Shown: in pieces, positions 34,821-47,320 of the stretch
How positions within the stretch are numbered: the stretch's first letter is position 1
Layout: each line of letters begins with the position of its first letter
Source of the DNA: Macrotrachela quadricornifera
Taxonomy: Eukaryota > Rotifera > Eurotatoria > Philodinida > Philodinidae
Direction of reading: 5' to 3'
NCBI GenBank assembly: GCA_022393335.1
Contig: JAJEKB010020179.1
Location: forward strand, 76,851-140,850
DNA length: 64,000 nt
Notes under the pieces: model-generated
The model's database searches: none
Told to the model about the DNA's origin: nothing
The model's input: the letters and a program-made list of their open reading frames with translations, nothing else
Position numbers and translations under genes: made by a program

Positions 34821-35921
34821 ATGGCGTCAGATAATTATTATGATGGTTTTGATTATAATTCAAGTCAAGATTATGTAGATATTGAATATCAAATTGATTT
34901 ATTTGAAATTCGTCAATATTTAAAAGGTAAAAAACAAAACAAACAAAAAATGAAAATACCTTCATATTCACTCTCAAGAAAAACACGTCAATTTCAACAT
35001 CCATTAATTAAAGTTCATAATATAAATGATAAAAAAACATTAAAATTTGATCAAAATATATTTCGTTATATTCGTTATCTACCAAAAAAAGATAAAAATC
35101 AAATCAAATGTTTCGAATGTGATGAACAATTTCGAACAAAATCAGATTATCCTCAACCTAATTTATCATTTCAAAATGTACGTCCACATGATTTCACTAC
35201 TTTTCGTCGTCATTTCTATCAAGTAAATCATCAACAAATTAAATCTTCTTTAAAAAATCGTTCCGATATTGAAATTATTAATATTCGTCTTGCACCAATC
35301 AATAAATCTGTTCCAAATGATTTCATGGAACGATTTAAGGAATATAATTTTTATTCTCCACATTTAGTTTATCATGGAACCAAATTAACTAATATCAATA
35401 GTATTCTTCGTTATGGATTTTTAATACCAAATCAACAACATCCAACTAATAGTAAAGCACCTATCATTGCTACACAAAATGGTAGTTCATATGGTACAGG
35501 AATTTATTGTAGTGAAACTGCTGATTTTTCTTTATCATATACTCATACAACTAATACACTTTTTGTATGTGCAGCTTTACCGAAACGTAATGAAATTGGT
35601 TCAGTTGAACGTTTGCATGGAAATATATTAGTTTTATCACATGTTTCAGAAATTATACCGTTATTTCTAATGGATGTTCGATATGTAGGTGAATCAGGTG
35701 TTAATCGACCTTGGTTTAACAAACAATATGCATTAAAAATGAATGGCAAAGAAGATACAAATAAACCGCTTATTATTTCGAGAAAATATTTACAAAAAGT
35801 ATTGAATTGTACACAGGATCAAGGACGAAGTAATCGACGACGTCGAGGACGAAGAAACAATCGACGTAAAGTGCGAAAGGAAGAGGAATATCAAATACGA
35901 GTATTTGAACCATTTAATTAA
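34821..35921 (+). CDS. PARP-like ADP-ribosyltransferase-fold protein (paralogue B)
   Basis: A 366-residue single-exon protein, colinear with paralogue A (15687-16691, opposite strand) from Y-x-I-D-L-F-E near the N-terminus to the last residues (R-V-F-E-P-F-N versus R-V-F-D-P-N-D). The catalytic core has L-V-Y-H-G-T (His185), Y-G-T-G-I-Y-C (Tyr229) and G-N-I-L-V-L, with Asn268 in place of the usual Glu. Residues 97-104 (C-F-E-C-D-E-Q-F) hint at a half zinc finger that is degraded in paralogue A. An Arg-rich stretch near residues 330-350 is unique to B and could bind nucleic acid or act as a nuclear signal. Expected role: NAD-dependent mono-ADP-ribosylation or NAD binding. AATAAA follows at 36085. 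Confidence 0.7.
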   Translation: MASDNYYDGFDYNSSQDYVDIEYQIDLFEIRQYLKGKKQNKQKMKIPSYSLSRKTRQFQHPLIKVHNINDKKTLKFDQNIFRYIRYLPKKDKNQIKCFECDEQFRTKSDYPQPNLSFQNVRPHDFTTFRRHFYQVNHQQIKSSLKNRSDIEIINIRLAPINKSVPNDFMERFKEYNFYSPHLVYHGTKLTNINSILRYGFLIPNQQHPTNSKAPIIATQNGSSYGTGIYCSETADFSLSYTHTTNTLFVCAALPKRNEIGSVERLHGNILVLSHVSEIIPLFLMDVRYVGESGVNRPWFNKQYALKMNGKEDTNKPLIISRKYLQKVLNCTQDQGRSNRRRRGRRNNRRKVRKEEEYQIRVFEPFN

Positions 35922-36084
35922 AATCTTTTCATATCACATATTTTTATTGTTAATCAAAGTCAATCAATAGTTTTACAAATTCTGTATGCATGGAGTTTTT
36001 TTTTAATGTAAAATATTTTAGTTTATTTTAGTTGAATGATAAATACTATTAAAATTCTTTTCGTCTCATTGGATCTTATTCTTA

Positions 36085-36090
36085 AATAAA
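36085..36090 (+). terminator. AATAAA signal downstream of PARP-like paralogue B
   Basis: AATAAA 163 nt after the stop; AT-rich context. The 3' end may use another site. Confidence 0.35.
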
Positions 36091-36384
36091 CTATGATGTC
36101 GAATAGCATTCAATAGTTGAATGTGATATCTTGTATAAAAATGAAAGAATTATTGATACCTCTGTTACTATAAAAATTTAACTAAATACAACACATGCAT
36201 GCTCGTTTGCATGTTGGGTAAAACCATGAACATTTATCAGTAGTAGTATTCACTTCTGGTTCTCGTACATTCATTGGATAAAATCTCAAAATGACGCGCT
36301 ACATATGCTCGGAAGTTCCTCCAAATTGTTCATTTACTGGTTGCATTGTACAAAAATATTCGAGTGGTGTCATTTAGTTCTCAA

Positions 36385-36475
36385 ATTGACTCTATATACC
36401 TATGTAGTTTTTGTTTTTACATAAGTGATAAAACCAATTATTTTATCTCATTTGACTCAGCATACCACCAATCAC
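36385..36475. repeat. Diverged copy of the 8046-8540 foldback arm
   Basis: ACCTATGTAGTTTTT, then AAGTGATAAAACC and ATTATTTTATCTCATT, matches the left arm at 8077-8125 in order. No matching inverse arm seen. Confidence 0.45.
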
Positions 36476-36573
36476 AAAATTATGTATCCTTTTTTATTCT
36501 TTTTCTTTTCTTTGTCGAAAAAAAACTGCATCTACAAACAGAAATAGCGAATAGAAAAACTTGCACAATTACA

Positions 36574-39500
36574 TTAAGTTAGATGAATATTAATAGGCAC
36601 ATCGAAATAGACAATGTCTCCTTGTTCTAACACAAGAATACGATCACTATTCAGTACTGTATTCAATCGATGTGCAATTGTTAATATGGTGCGATCACGA
36701 AACTTGTCAGCAATCACCTCTTGAATCATCATATCGGTGGCATGGTCAACATTTGCTGTAGCCTCATCGATTAACAATATATGACTTTTCTTCAGAATAG
36801 CTCGAGCTACACAAATCAATTGACGTTCACCAGCACTCAAATTAGTACCCGATTCAGCTACCAACTGATAAAGCCCATCGGGATGCTCTCGCACCAATTC
36901 TTTGAGTTGAACAGCTTCAAGTGCTATAAGACATTCTTCATCTGAGAATTGTTCGAATGGATCAATATTGTATCGAAGTGTACCACAGAAGAGTATGGGC
37001 ACTTGTGGAATAACACTTAGATGAGAACGAAGATGATCAAGTGAAAGATATCCAATATCGATATCATCAATGAGTATAGTTCCATTGATTGATGACTGAT
37101 CAACAAGTCGAAAGAGAGCTTGAAGAAGTGATGATTTTCCAGCACCTAGACGAAAAAATGGATACTAATAAAGAAATACTATCAAAAGGATTATCACACA
37201 TTTCAATGTGCTAGATCATTTAGAAATACAGTGTGTATTAAAAGTGTACATCAATGAAGTATAAACCCTTAGACACAGTCAAAATATCTAAAGTGGATGT
37301 GAAAGCGTCAGAAAAGTAAAAGCTGTCTTATTATTAAGAATACTCTTCATATATATAATCTCAAAAGCGAAGTAATCATACCTGTCCGGCCAATAACACC
37401 AATCTTTTCCTTGGATTTAATTTGTAGATTAAGATTTTTGAGTACAGGATCGAGTTCTGGGCGATAGCGAAAAGTGTAATCTTTAAATTCGATAGTACCA
37501 CGAGAAGGCCAATCTTCTGCTGGTTGAATGAGAATATTATTCTCGTTGGTATTCTGTTGACTTTCTGGTACTAGTTGACCATATTCATCAATACGTTCTG
37601 CACTAGTCATGAAAGTTTCAGCTTCAGCTGATTGTCTTATAGCCCATTGAAAGAGACCTGTTAAAGTGACGCAATATGTAATGCTAAGTGCTGCTGTCGA
37701 TGGATCGATTTGATGACGTAATGCTATTGCAAGAACAGCAGTAACCAATGTGAGTATGGATGCCATAAGATCAAGTCGTATGCCGAACCAATGTGCAGTA
37801 GAAAAGAGAATGAAATTAGCTCGTGAATTAGTATCAATTCTTTCAATAAACATATTTAAAAAATCCTTTTGAACGTCAAATGCACGAATACTAGTGAGCC
37901 CATCTAAGGATGATGAGAATAATGTATAAATAGGACTACGTGCTACACTTTCAAGTCGTTTGAGTTGACGACCTGAATTCATATAATATCGACGAAGCCA
38001 CAAAACAGAGGGAATCAAAGGAATAAGAATTAGAAGTACCCATGGATTAGTTCTTCCAATAATTGTAATAGAACCAAGAGTCAACACTAGATATTGCATT
38101 GTATCAATTAAAGCTAAAGGTAACAATTGATCTAATACTTGTTGATCTTTACTTGCTCGATTTAAGATTCGTCCACTTGGATTACTTTCAAAGAAACGTA
38201 ATGAAGTATACAAGATACCTTTGAGCATTCGATTGTGAAAATAGGTAGAGCCACACAACATAATATAGAAGATATAGCCAGCACGTATAATTGAAATGAT
38301 TAATGTAGAACATATAGCTCCGAGATAGATGTAAGCATAAAATGATGATCGTTGTTCTTTTTCATCTTTATCAGACCAGAGAGCAAGCCAAATATTTGCA
38401 AAATCATACGAAGCTTCATTAACAAGCATAAGAATAAGCATTAGAAGAAAACCGAACCACCGTAAAGGTGGTGAAGTAAATAGTTTTAGCCAAATACTCC
38501 ACTTGATGGAACCGTCAACTAATGTTTCACTCTGGATAATCGAATTTATATCAGTTACAGCAGTATTCGGTACCCAATCTGTCTCCTCATCATCAGATGA
38601 TTCTGTTTCTAATCTATCATTCGATGGTTCTATTGCAGGTTGTTGTTCAGTCTCTAATTCTTCGATGTAACCATTTGTCATCAGAATGATTTGGTCTGTT
38701 TCAACTAAAAAATGTGTCTGATGTGTAACCAATATTCGAGTCTTTCCACGAAGAAGACTATTAGGACCAATACATTGATCGAAAATGTTCTTTGCCACTT
38801 TTGGATCAACAGCAGCAAGCGGATCATCAAATAAATATAGGTCAGCATCAGCGTATAGAGCACGAGCAAGCGATATACGAGCTTTTTGTCCACCACTTAA
38901 ATTGACACCTTGATCACCAACCATCAATAAATCACCAACTTCACCGAAATTCTGTAGATCAACATCAAGACAACATGCTTTTATTACATTCTTGTAACGT
39001 TCTTCATCCATTGCTTTACCAAGTAGAATATTAGCTCGAATAGTATCAGCAAATATCCATGCTGATTGTGGAGCATATGAAATTGAATTAACATATAATT
39101 GTAATTTTCCACTCATAAGATTCATTTCACCGAGAATTGCAGCGAGTAAAGTTGACTTACCAGCACCTATCGTACCTTTCACTCCAACCAAGTTCCCACT
39201 TTTGATTTTGAGATTGAGAGAGAATAAAGAAACGGTATTTTTCCAAGAAAATGATGCATCTTCCATCATGATTACATAATCCACATTTTCGTTTTCCACT
39301 TTTTCACGTCTAGTCGATACTATGTCGAGTTGCATGAATTGATCGATTCTTTTTGCCGAAACATTAGCCTCACTCAGTTTTTCAATTGCGGCCGGCATCG
39401 CCATTGTTACGGGAGCTCGAACCATGACGAAGAAAGCTAGTGTAGAGAATATATCTTCTGAAAGTAAAGTTCGGCCCATTAGCCAACTACCACCGAATGT

Positions 39501-40465
39501 AGCAAGAGAAACTAAAGATAATGTTGTGAAAGAGATAGCAATATTGAGAGCTCTCAAACAACTCGCTTTATAAATGTTCGAAAGTTCATGTTGACGTGTT
39601 TCACGTACTCGTTGTTTCATAGCTTTTTCCCAATTGTACATTTTAATAATTTGGCATCCTTTCACAATTTCATTGATTGTTTGTACACGCTTATCTGTAC
39701 ATGCCATTGTAGTTTTTCGGTATCGACTAAATTGTCTACTAAACATAATTTGTATAGGTACTAATAAAAAAAGTACTGCATAACCAAAAAATGTTGGTAT
39801 GCCGATGTACCACCAAACAAAACCAAACGTTGCAAGAACTTCCACAGGTATCAACAATAAATTATGTACGAACACGCTCAATTCTTCAAATTTACCAACA
39901 TCATTTGCAACTAAATTGATGACCTGAGCAGCAGTAATCTCGTGAAGAGCTGCAGTATTGATTGTTAACAAGTGTTTATAGATGGCAGATGATAAGGCAT
40001 TATGAATTCGCATACCTACACGACGATTTCGAAAGAAGATTTGTTGAGGAACAATGGCTTGTATCATGGCAGAAATACAAAGAGCAATAGCAAATAAATA
40101 AGCAGCATAAATCGGTAATTTTGATTCATCTTTAATGTAAAGAACAAGTAGACGAATAAGTAATGGCTGTGCAATATGAGCCATAATAAGTGGAAAAACG
40201 AGCAATATACTCGCTAGAAAATCTTTATAAAATGTTCGTTTGATTACATGCCATGTACCTGGCCATCTAGAACTATACTGATTTATTTTGTTCAATACGA
40301 CTGAACATTTATCATGAATAGAAAGATCATCAAGATCATTCTCCACAAGTGTGCGTTTATTACTCAAGGAGAGAATAGGTGTTATCCATGTAAATAGTGG
40401 TATCTGTATCCATCGTGTCCATGATGATTCAACCCAATCCAATCGCGATGATTGTCTTTGTTCAC
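36574..40465 (-). CDS. ABCC (MRP4-like) ABC exporter, first exon not resolved
   Basis: The main exon 40465-37382 and last exon 37145-36574 (intron 37146-37381) join in frame to 1,217 residues. The order is typical of short MRPs: TMD1 (nt ~40240-39400), NBD1 with Walker A G-T-I-G-A-G-K-S-T (~39160), signature L-S-G-G-Q (~38900) and F-D-D-P-L-A-A-V-D, TMD2 (~38480-37680), then NBD2 whose Walker A G-R-T-G-A-G-K-S-S is split by the intron and whose signature reads L-S-A-G-E. It would be a plasma-membrane ATP-driven exporter of organic anions or conjugates. The 40465 end is a splice acceptor (ATTTTAG before GTGAAC), so a short 5' exon with the start codon lies upstream and I could not place it. 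The protein stops soon after F-D-V-P, about 30 residues earlier than MRP4-type proteins. Confidence 0.85.
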
Positions 40466-40474
40466 CTAAAATAT

Positions 40475-41540
40475 ATTCTTATCAGAATGAATTGCGTAGT
40501 TATTGGTGTAAAGTTTCACTTTATCTAGATCTTCAGAAACTCTCACCCTACACTGTCTTATTTTCGTAATAAAAAAATACAAGAATTCTTAATTCTTGAT
40601 GTATACATACTCATATCAATTAATCCAGGAAAATTGATCTATCAGCATCAGAATAAACTTGTTTCGTATTTTTGCTATCTTTTCAATTTTAGGTGACACT
40701 TTGTAAAGATTGTAGCTTCAGACGTTGTTCTTTCACATATAAAATTTGCTCTATCATATATTTTGTTATTCCTTATCATTATCATATTCGTAGCTTTTTG
40801 CACATCTATGTTACTACTGTTAATGTATTCATCATCTAAATAGTGATGTTTTTACCCATTTCAATTCCTTATTTCTAATATAAGAAATCGATACATTGGT
40901 TTGTTCGAATAGTATAGTAGCTAAAATTAGGTTAGCAGTGTGCCAGGCAAACTTCAGAAATGTTTTCTAAAGCATCACAATGACAGTTATTAGTGAAAAA
41001 GTGTTGTCATGCTTGTTACGACAGTGAAAGAAAAATTCCAGTGTTTTTTAATGTAAGAATGTTTCAACTTTCATACATTAATTTATCATCATATGCATTC
41101 AATAAAAGTACATTTTATCTCCAGTGATGGAGATAAGAAAGAACAAAGATTATTCTGCTACAGTAAGGTGAAAAAAGAGATACTCATTATTTTTCTTTTC
41201 ACTGTTATCAGTCTTTCGATGCCTTTTAATTCGTACTTTTTTGTCATATTCAAAGGACCGCTTTTATTTTGATACATCGACAGATGAGCCTGGCATTAAA
41301 AAAATTACAGAATACAAGAAAATAATTATTTTTATTTTAATAAATTTAACATGCTCATCAATCTGTTTAAACTACATATCTCTTGTTATCATATCAAAAG
41401 AAGAAACTAATTGTTCATTCATGATGGATGTCGTATGTTGCTCCATCTGTAAATCTTTTATTGATTCATAAATTGATGGCTGCGAGCGTACAGAATGCTA
41501 AATGGACAATGTAAAGATATAGTATGAAGAAAATACTTCA
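40475..41540. other. Intergenic, probably holds the 5' exon of the ABCC gene
   Basis: A minus-strand ATG with a short open frame near 40610-40560 is a candidate first exon but has no clear donor. A short perfect stem TTATCTCC/GGAGATAA lies near 41118-41140. Nothing else seen. Confidence 0.4.
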
Positions 41541-41545
41541 CGACT

Positions 41546-42002
41546 TCATTTACTTGAATTGTTTGTTCTTGGCAATTGTTTATCCAAATGCGAATAAAAA
41601 TACCACATGGCTATTGTATAACGAGATTGATGACGTCGATTATTAAGAATTGAACATCCTATAAAATTATCTTCCAAGTCATCGACAAAATCTACAATAG
41701 TTACAGAGATAGATTATAATTTTGTTTTCGAGTTGTTCAAGTATTAATGTTAAACGTCCGAAATCCTATAAATAATGTCGAGCTTCATGATTTTCAATAG
41801 CTTCTTCAAAATCAATTGTTATTGATTTTGGACTTTGAGCTAAATGTTTAAGGACAATATCGAACATTTTACCAAAAATACTACAATTTACCAATGTCAG
41901 TGAACATTTCACGTAGGTGAAGTAAGCAGCAGATTCGCTCAGAGAGCGTTTAAGAATAGTTCTAAGTACAATTCGATGAGCTCTATCCACTGATGAACCC
42001 AC
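41546..42002 (-). pseudogene. MULE-type transposase / FLYWCH-gene relic
   Basis: The minus-strand frame to 41766 includes I-F-G-K-M-F-D-I-V followed by S-P-K-S-I-T-I-D-F-E-E-A, the D-F-E motif of MULE-type transposase domains. After a frameshift, 41692-41546 reads F-I-G-C-S-I-L-N-N-R-R and then M-W-Y-F-Y with L-P-R-T-N-N-S, the downstream motif of the same domain. The N-terminal FLYWCH part and the true C-terminus are missing. A dead fragment. Confidence 0.5.
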
Positions 42003-43845
42003 ATTCTCGATAGCTAAAATGTATCCTAGAAAAACTAAAAAGACTTATTTTGCATTATTAAAATCATCGTAAACTGTTATCGTCCGCGTCTAGAAAATGC
42101 TCCAAATGATAAGCAGTGTTGTAAATAGAACTGAATGAAGTCTATTTATTAAATCATTCAGATTTCGTGCATTAATCACGATTATGAGAAATATTGAATA
42201 TAAAACAGATGTGTTGGATAGAAGTAATATACATTTGTATATATTTCTGTCCTCAATTTCATAACTGACTTGTAAGAGCATAAAAAATCAGTCCTTGTTG
42301 CTCACAGACGTCTCATTCATATATCCGATGGTTCCTTTTGAAGAAAGTGAGAACACACGTTCGAAGTATACAATAGGCCCTACTATTCTTTGTAGATATG
42401 ATAAATGAATTTTCTGTATTACGATGATATCTGTTGAAATTTAAGTATAGTTCAAGTGACTAGCTTCATTTCTTATAGTGAAGATAAAAATATTATTCAT
42501 GATGATGTTTCAATTCAATTTCAAGGTACTAAAACTTTAATAAATACTTGTTTTATTGATGCATATAAAAATTTGTATGCACCGATATGACATTTCTTAA
42601 TACGTTACTTTAACATAACTTGTTTTTATCTTATTTATTTTTTTTGTTTTATAGTTAAATTTATTATTTCACTTAGTAAGAGTGATAAAATCATTTTCAT
42701 ATATTTATACAACTAGATTTACTAGTAAATATCTCTAGCTTAGCAGTTTTTTCTTCAAATTGAATACTAAACAAGTATTATTATCAATCTAAATTGAAAA
42801 GAAATAATTTTATTTCTTACAAGGTTTTTCCCTCTTTAATTTTTTTCATTCAAAGTTTTAAATCAATTATCATATTTCTTTACTTACATATAGTGTACTT
42901 AATATCTGTCACTTTTATGAGATGAAACTAATTATTTTTATCATCCTATTTTTTAAAACTATCTCACAATTGTGCATTTCATGGAAAATAAATGTAAAAG
43001 AAATTAATAACACAATCATCAATGATATATATATATAGGATGATTTACTTATTTTTACTTGTTGCCTTCAGTTTATTCTATTTCTACGAAACATCAGAAT
43101 TTTTTTTATTTCTATATGATTAGATAGAGTATTGATTAGATTATCCAATGATATAGTTTTCATTTTTCTTATGAGATGTTTTGTTTTAAAAATTAAAAAA
43201 GAAGCTCTAAAATTAGCTAAAATAAACTTTTGTAACCATTTATTTGGCTCAGACCAAGTTCGATTGTCACGAAATTAGTCTTACATGAAAGAGATTCTTC
43301 AAACTTAAAGTTACATCAAATATTAAATGGAAAGATTTTCATTTGAAGGAGAAAAGAAAATTTTACTATTGAAATTTAAAACACCTTCGGATTGCTTCAT
43401 TTCCGGTGCTATTCGTGTAATCTCAAAGTTAGCTATAAGATTTTATAACTAAATCGGGCTAAAAATACATGAATCAATAGAGAAATTGTTGATCTATGGA
43501 ATTGTATATGAATGAAAAAGATCGATATAACTAGGCGACTATAATTTACTTGATAAAGATAAATAATGGAAGTTTTGTCGAAAAAGAATTTTTTAAATGT
43601 TTACTAAATTTTCAGTCAAAGTGAAAAGTAAATTGATAAAAAATATACACTTCGATAGAAAATAAAATTGTGTGTTTGATTATATAAAAAGGAAAAATAT
43701 TTGTTTATCCAATATGTTATAACTACTTGAAGAAAACATCTAGAAATTCCACAGAAAAAAAATCTTTTTATTGCTTGCTACACGAAAATTACACATTTTT
43801 TAATCAATATATAAGAGAAATCAAATGAAAGCTACCTAATGAAAA
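42003..43845. other. Intergenic, very AT-rich
   Basis: No gene or clear repeat seen. Poly-T and poly-A runs are frequent. Confidence 0.45.
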
Positions 43846-43849
43846 AAAA

Positions 43850-46800
43850 TAGCGATTAAAAATCTCTGATTTTTATCGATTTTAATTGAAGATTTGTTTC
43901 AAAATAACTGGGTTAAAAATGTTGATTATAATCGATTTTAATCTCGATTTAATTGTGTATCGTCGAGATAATAATTTTGATTAAATCACATAAAAACTAC
44001 TCGTAAATCGATTACAATCAATTTTAAAGCACGTGATTTTTGGATTTTCAGTGAAAAATTTTAGGATTAAAATTAACAAATGCTGTGACGATAATCAACA
44101 TTATCAATCCGATTATTCTGCACTATCATCCCTATTATCATATATATTGTAATCAGATTTTTAATTCATTACAATCATAGAGATCGATTTTAATCTGTGA
44201 TTCATCTCTTTAACTGATTGTAGTGTAGTGCTTACTTTTTAATCCATTTGAATCTATTCTTACCTTTTAATCGATCATAATTGATTCGTGTGAGATAATT
44301 CATTTTAATCAATTATTACTAACCAATCGATAGTAATTGATTATTCTCAAATAATCGATTTTAATCAGACATATCGGAAAATAGCGCTTTTCTCGGAATT
44401 CGACTGCGAAACCTTCAAAAGTGCTATGATTTTCTCGATTTTCAGTGCTAAGAAACTATAAAGTTACCGTTGCGCTAAAGTCACATACGTATATTAAAGT
44501 TGAAGCTCCTATATAAATTGTTTTAAAATGAAATGACGCAATTACATTAGAAATCGATTAAAATAGATTTTTTTCTCGGAAAACCTGAGCAACCCATTAA
44601 AAACTTGAATGATCTTTGTCTATTTCCGCGGAAATCGATTAGCTTTGATTATAAATCCGATTGAAATGTATTCAAATCATTATATGCGATTAAGTGCAGA
44701 GTGAAATCGAAGAAATCGATCGTCTCTAATCAAAAATTCGATTGAAATCCAGTAAAATCATCAAGATCGATTGAGTCAAGATTAAAATCGGAGAAATGGA
44801 TTTTTCCAATTACAAAATTTAATTAAAACCTAATTTTAGTCTGAATAACAGATTTCAATGATCAGAAAAAGATTTTTTTTCATAAGAAAACAAGAATGAA
44901 AATCACTTTTAATCAGATTTTTCTAAAAAAATTGGACAATTTAAAAACACATTGGGGGTCTTGTCCCAATAATCAAAAATAATTGGGATTTTAGGTAGAA
45001 TATTTTCCACCAGGCATTAATTCAGATTCCAAACAATATTGTGATTGAATGCGCATAACCAAATTATATGTAAATGGTGATCCCTTAATCACATTTGCTA
45101 ACATAGAGATTATAATCGACTATTGATATAAATCAGATTTTAATAAAAAAAAAGTAGTTTTAATCAATTGAAAATTAAACCATCAGATTTGTTGATGCCA
45201 AGATTTAAACTGATTTTTGAAGTTTTAATCGATTATACAAATATAAATCTGATTTTAATTAAAAAAATTCGTTTTAATCGGTTGAAAATCAGTTCATTAG
45301 ATTTGTTGATTCCAGGTCTATCAAAACGGTATCGTTTGCGAACCGAAAACGAACCGTAAAAGTGATCAAAACAGGATCTTTACGGTAGTATACCGGATCG
45401 ATTCGGACCATTTTCGATTCGTTTGAACCCGTATTTCCTGGCACAGAAATACGTACCGTATTGTATCCGTATGGTAAACGCACCGTATTTGGCCGTTTTC
45501 TCTCCATTTACGGATAAAATTCGAATTTTAAGGTAGGATTCTAGTATGATCATACTATGAAATTGTGCCAGATCTTCTATTATCCATGCAAGATTTTATT
45601 GGAACTTCAAATATAGGTTTTCATCGATCTCAGCGCTCTGTTCTAATCTTTGATATTTCCCTTTCCTAATCAACCGTTTTTCATAATTTTCTTTGATTTT
45701 CCATCATTTTTTATCAAACACCATCACACCTGATTCATACCAACCATTACAACGATATTAGCAAAATGATATCTAAATAAAAACAATAAAAATGTAATAT
45801 ATAAAATTTCTACTTACATATACCACGATATTATTAAAATATCTAAATAAAAATTAAAAGAAAGATTTTATATGTTAAATTTATAGTTGCTTATTCGACG
45901 GTAAAACTAAAATATTTAAAAAGAAAACAAACTTCGTATATAAAGTTCTATTTATCTATTTGAGAATATTATAATAATATCTAAATAAAAAAAAGAATTT
46001 AACACGAAAACTTGATATTTCGCTTGTTCACGATAATTTTTAAATATCTGAATCTAAAGATAATAAAAATTATACATAGAAATTGTTTACTGCAATCGAC
46101 AATGATGTTAAATAATCTATATGAAAAGTAAGATAGCAGACTAAGTTCATGTCTATAAGCCTGTTTATCTTTATTGAGCTATGTTGACAAAGAAAAACTT
46201 TAGTTGCGCATGGTTAGGTATGACTTTGCAAGATTCTGATCATCAAATTTTATTCAAATCTTATACTAATAATCTTATGAGATTTACTTTAGCATCTTAT
46301 TATAAGATACATTAAAAACGGCTAAAAACGTCACTTAAACGGTGTTTCGTTCCGGTGTAGTGAATGGTGTATGCTAAACGGCCCGTAAAACGGCCTGTAA
46401 TGTATCCGTATTTATGTAATTAACCGACACTCGTAAGTGAAAAATATCTGGACATCGTAAAGATGCCGTTTGTTATCGGTTTACCATTAGTTTACGGACC
46501 GTCAATATAGACCTGGGATGGCAAGATTTTAATTGATTTTTAAAATTATAATCGATTATGAGTATAAATCTGATGAAAATCAAAAATAATCAATTTTAAT
46601 TAGTCGAAAATCTCTAATCAGATTTGTTTCGATTACGATTTTAATCAATTTGCCAAATTATAATTAATTTCAAGTAAAAATTTGATTATAAATCAGATAA
46701 TCGGTTGAAATCTTCCAAAAGTGATAATATTTTTAACCGATTACTAAATTTAAATCAACTTTAATCTAATTATTTTCGAAAAACAGGATTTTTTCAGAAA

Positions 46801-46860
46801 AAATTTAGAAAACTTATCTAAAATAAAAAATAATCGTGATTATTGCAAGTATATTTTTTA
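43850..46860. repeat. TAATCGATT-rich satellite-like tract
   Basis: The interval, apart from the element at 45311-46517, is saturated with variants of AATCGATTTTAATC on both strands. At 45184-45310 and 46518-46640 it resolves into units of about 115 bp, each starting near CAGATTTGTTGATGCCAAG and containing TTTTAATCGATTATA and AAATCTGAT. Elsewhere the period is not regular. No genes. Confidence 0.7.
45311..46517. mobile_element. 1,207-bp element, CCYAGGTC-type termini, AT target duplication (copy 2)
   Basis: The left end TCCAGGTCTATC and right end GATAGACC-like TATAGACCTGGG are inverted. AT flanks both sides (45309-45310, 46518-46519). The neighbouring 115-bp unit preserves the uninterrupted site (GTTGATGCCAAG at 45191-45202), so excision of the element and one AT restores a unit. 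Left and right ends match copy 1 at 11152-12416, including CCGTAAAC and GGTAAACCGATAA near the right end. The interior has many ACGGT/CCGTA words and no credible transposase. Confidence 0.8.
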
Positions 46861-46989
46861 CTGGGTATGGTGTTGGATAGAATAATTAGCTCCCTATCTA
46901 ATTATACAAGTAACGCTCGTCTGAAGACTCGCTCAGCTCTTTCTCGTAGAAATCGTGTTTTGTAAATTACCGTCAAGCTATTCATTTAT

Positions 46990-47310
46990 AAAATTTTAAA
47001 AAATCGAAGTCAGATTCAAGTTCCTGGACATTAACGGTCATTGACCAAACTTCATAAAAAACAAATGCTTTTTGTTAGAAATTTGTTGTTTGTTTAAAAA
47101 ATTGATCGCCAAAAAAATTTCGAAAAACTAACATCAGATTTGGATTCGTCGACCTCAATTACCCTTCGGTCAACCCTTACAAAAAAAATTTCTTTTGTAA
47201 AAAAAGTGATCCTTTGTGTAAAAAATTGATTCTCAAAAAAATTTTAAAAAACTAACACCAGATTCGAGTTCCTCGACCCTGATTACCCTTTGGTTAAGTT
47301 TTTTAGAAAA
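46990..47310. repeat. Degenerate tandem repeat, ~120-bp unit, about three copies
   Basis: The words AAAAAATTGAT, AAAACTAACA, CAGATT, GTTCCT and ATTACCCTT recur in the same order near 46995, 47098 and 47222. Identity is moderate. Confidence 0.55.
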
Positions 47311-47320
47311 TATGAATAAA

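Noticed and set aside
36574..37002. A separate small ABC ATPase gene
   Set aside because: It is the last exon of the ABCC gene; the Walker A motif is rebuilt by the 37381/37146 splice.
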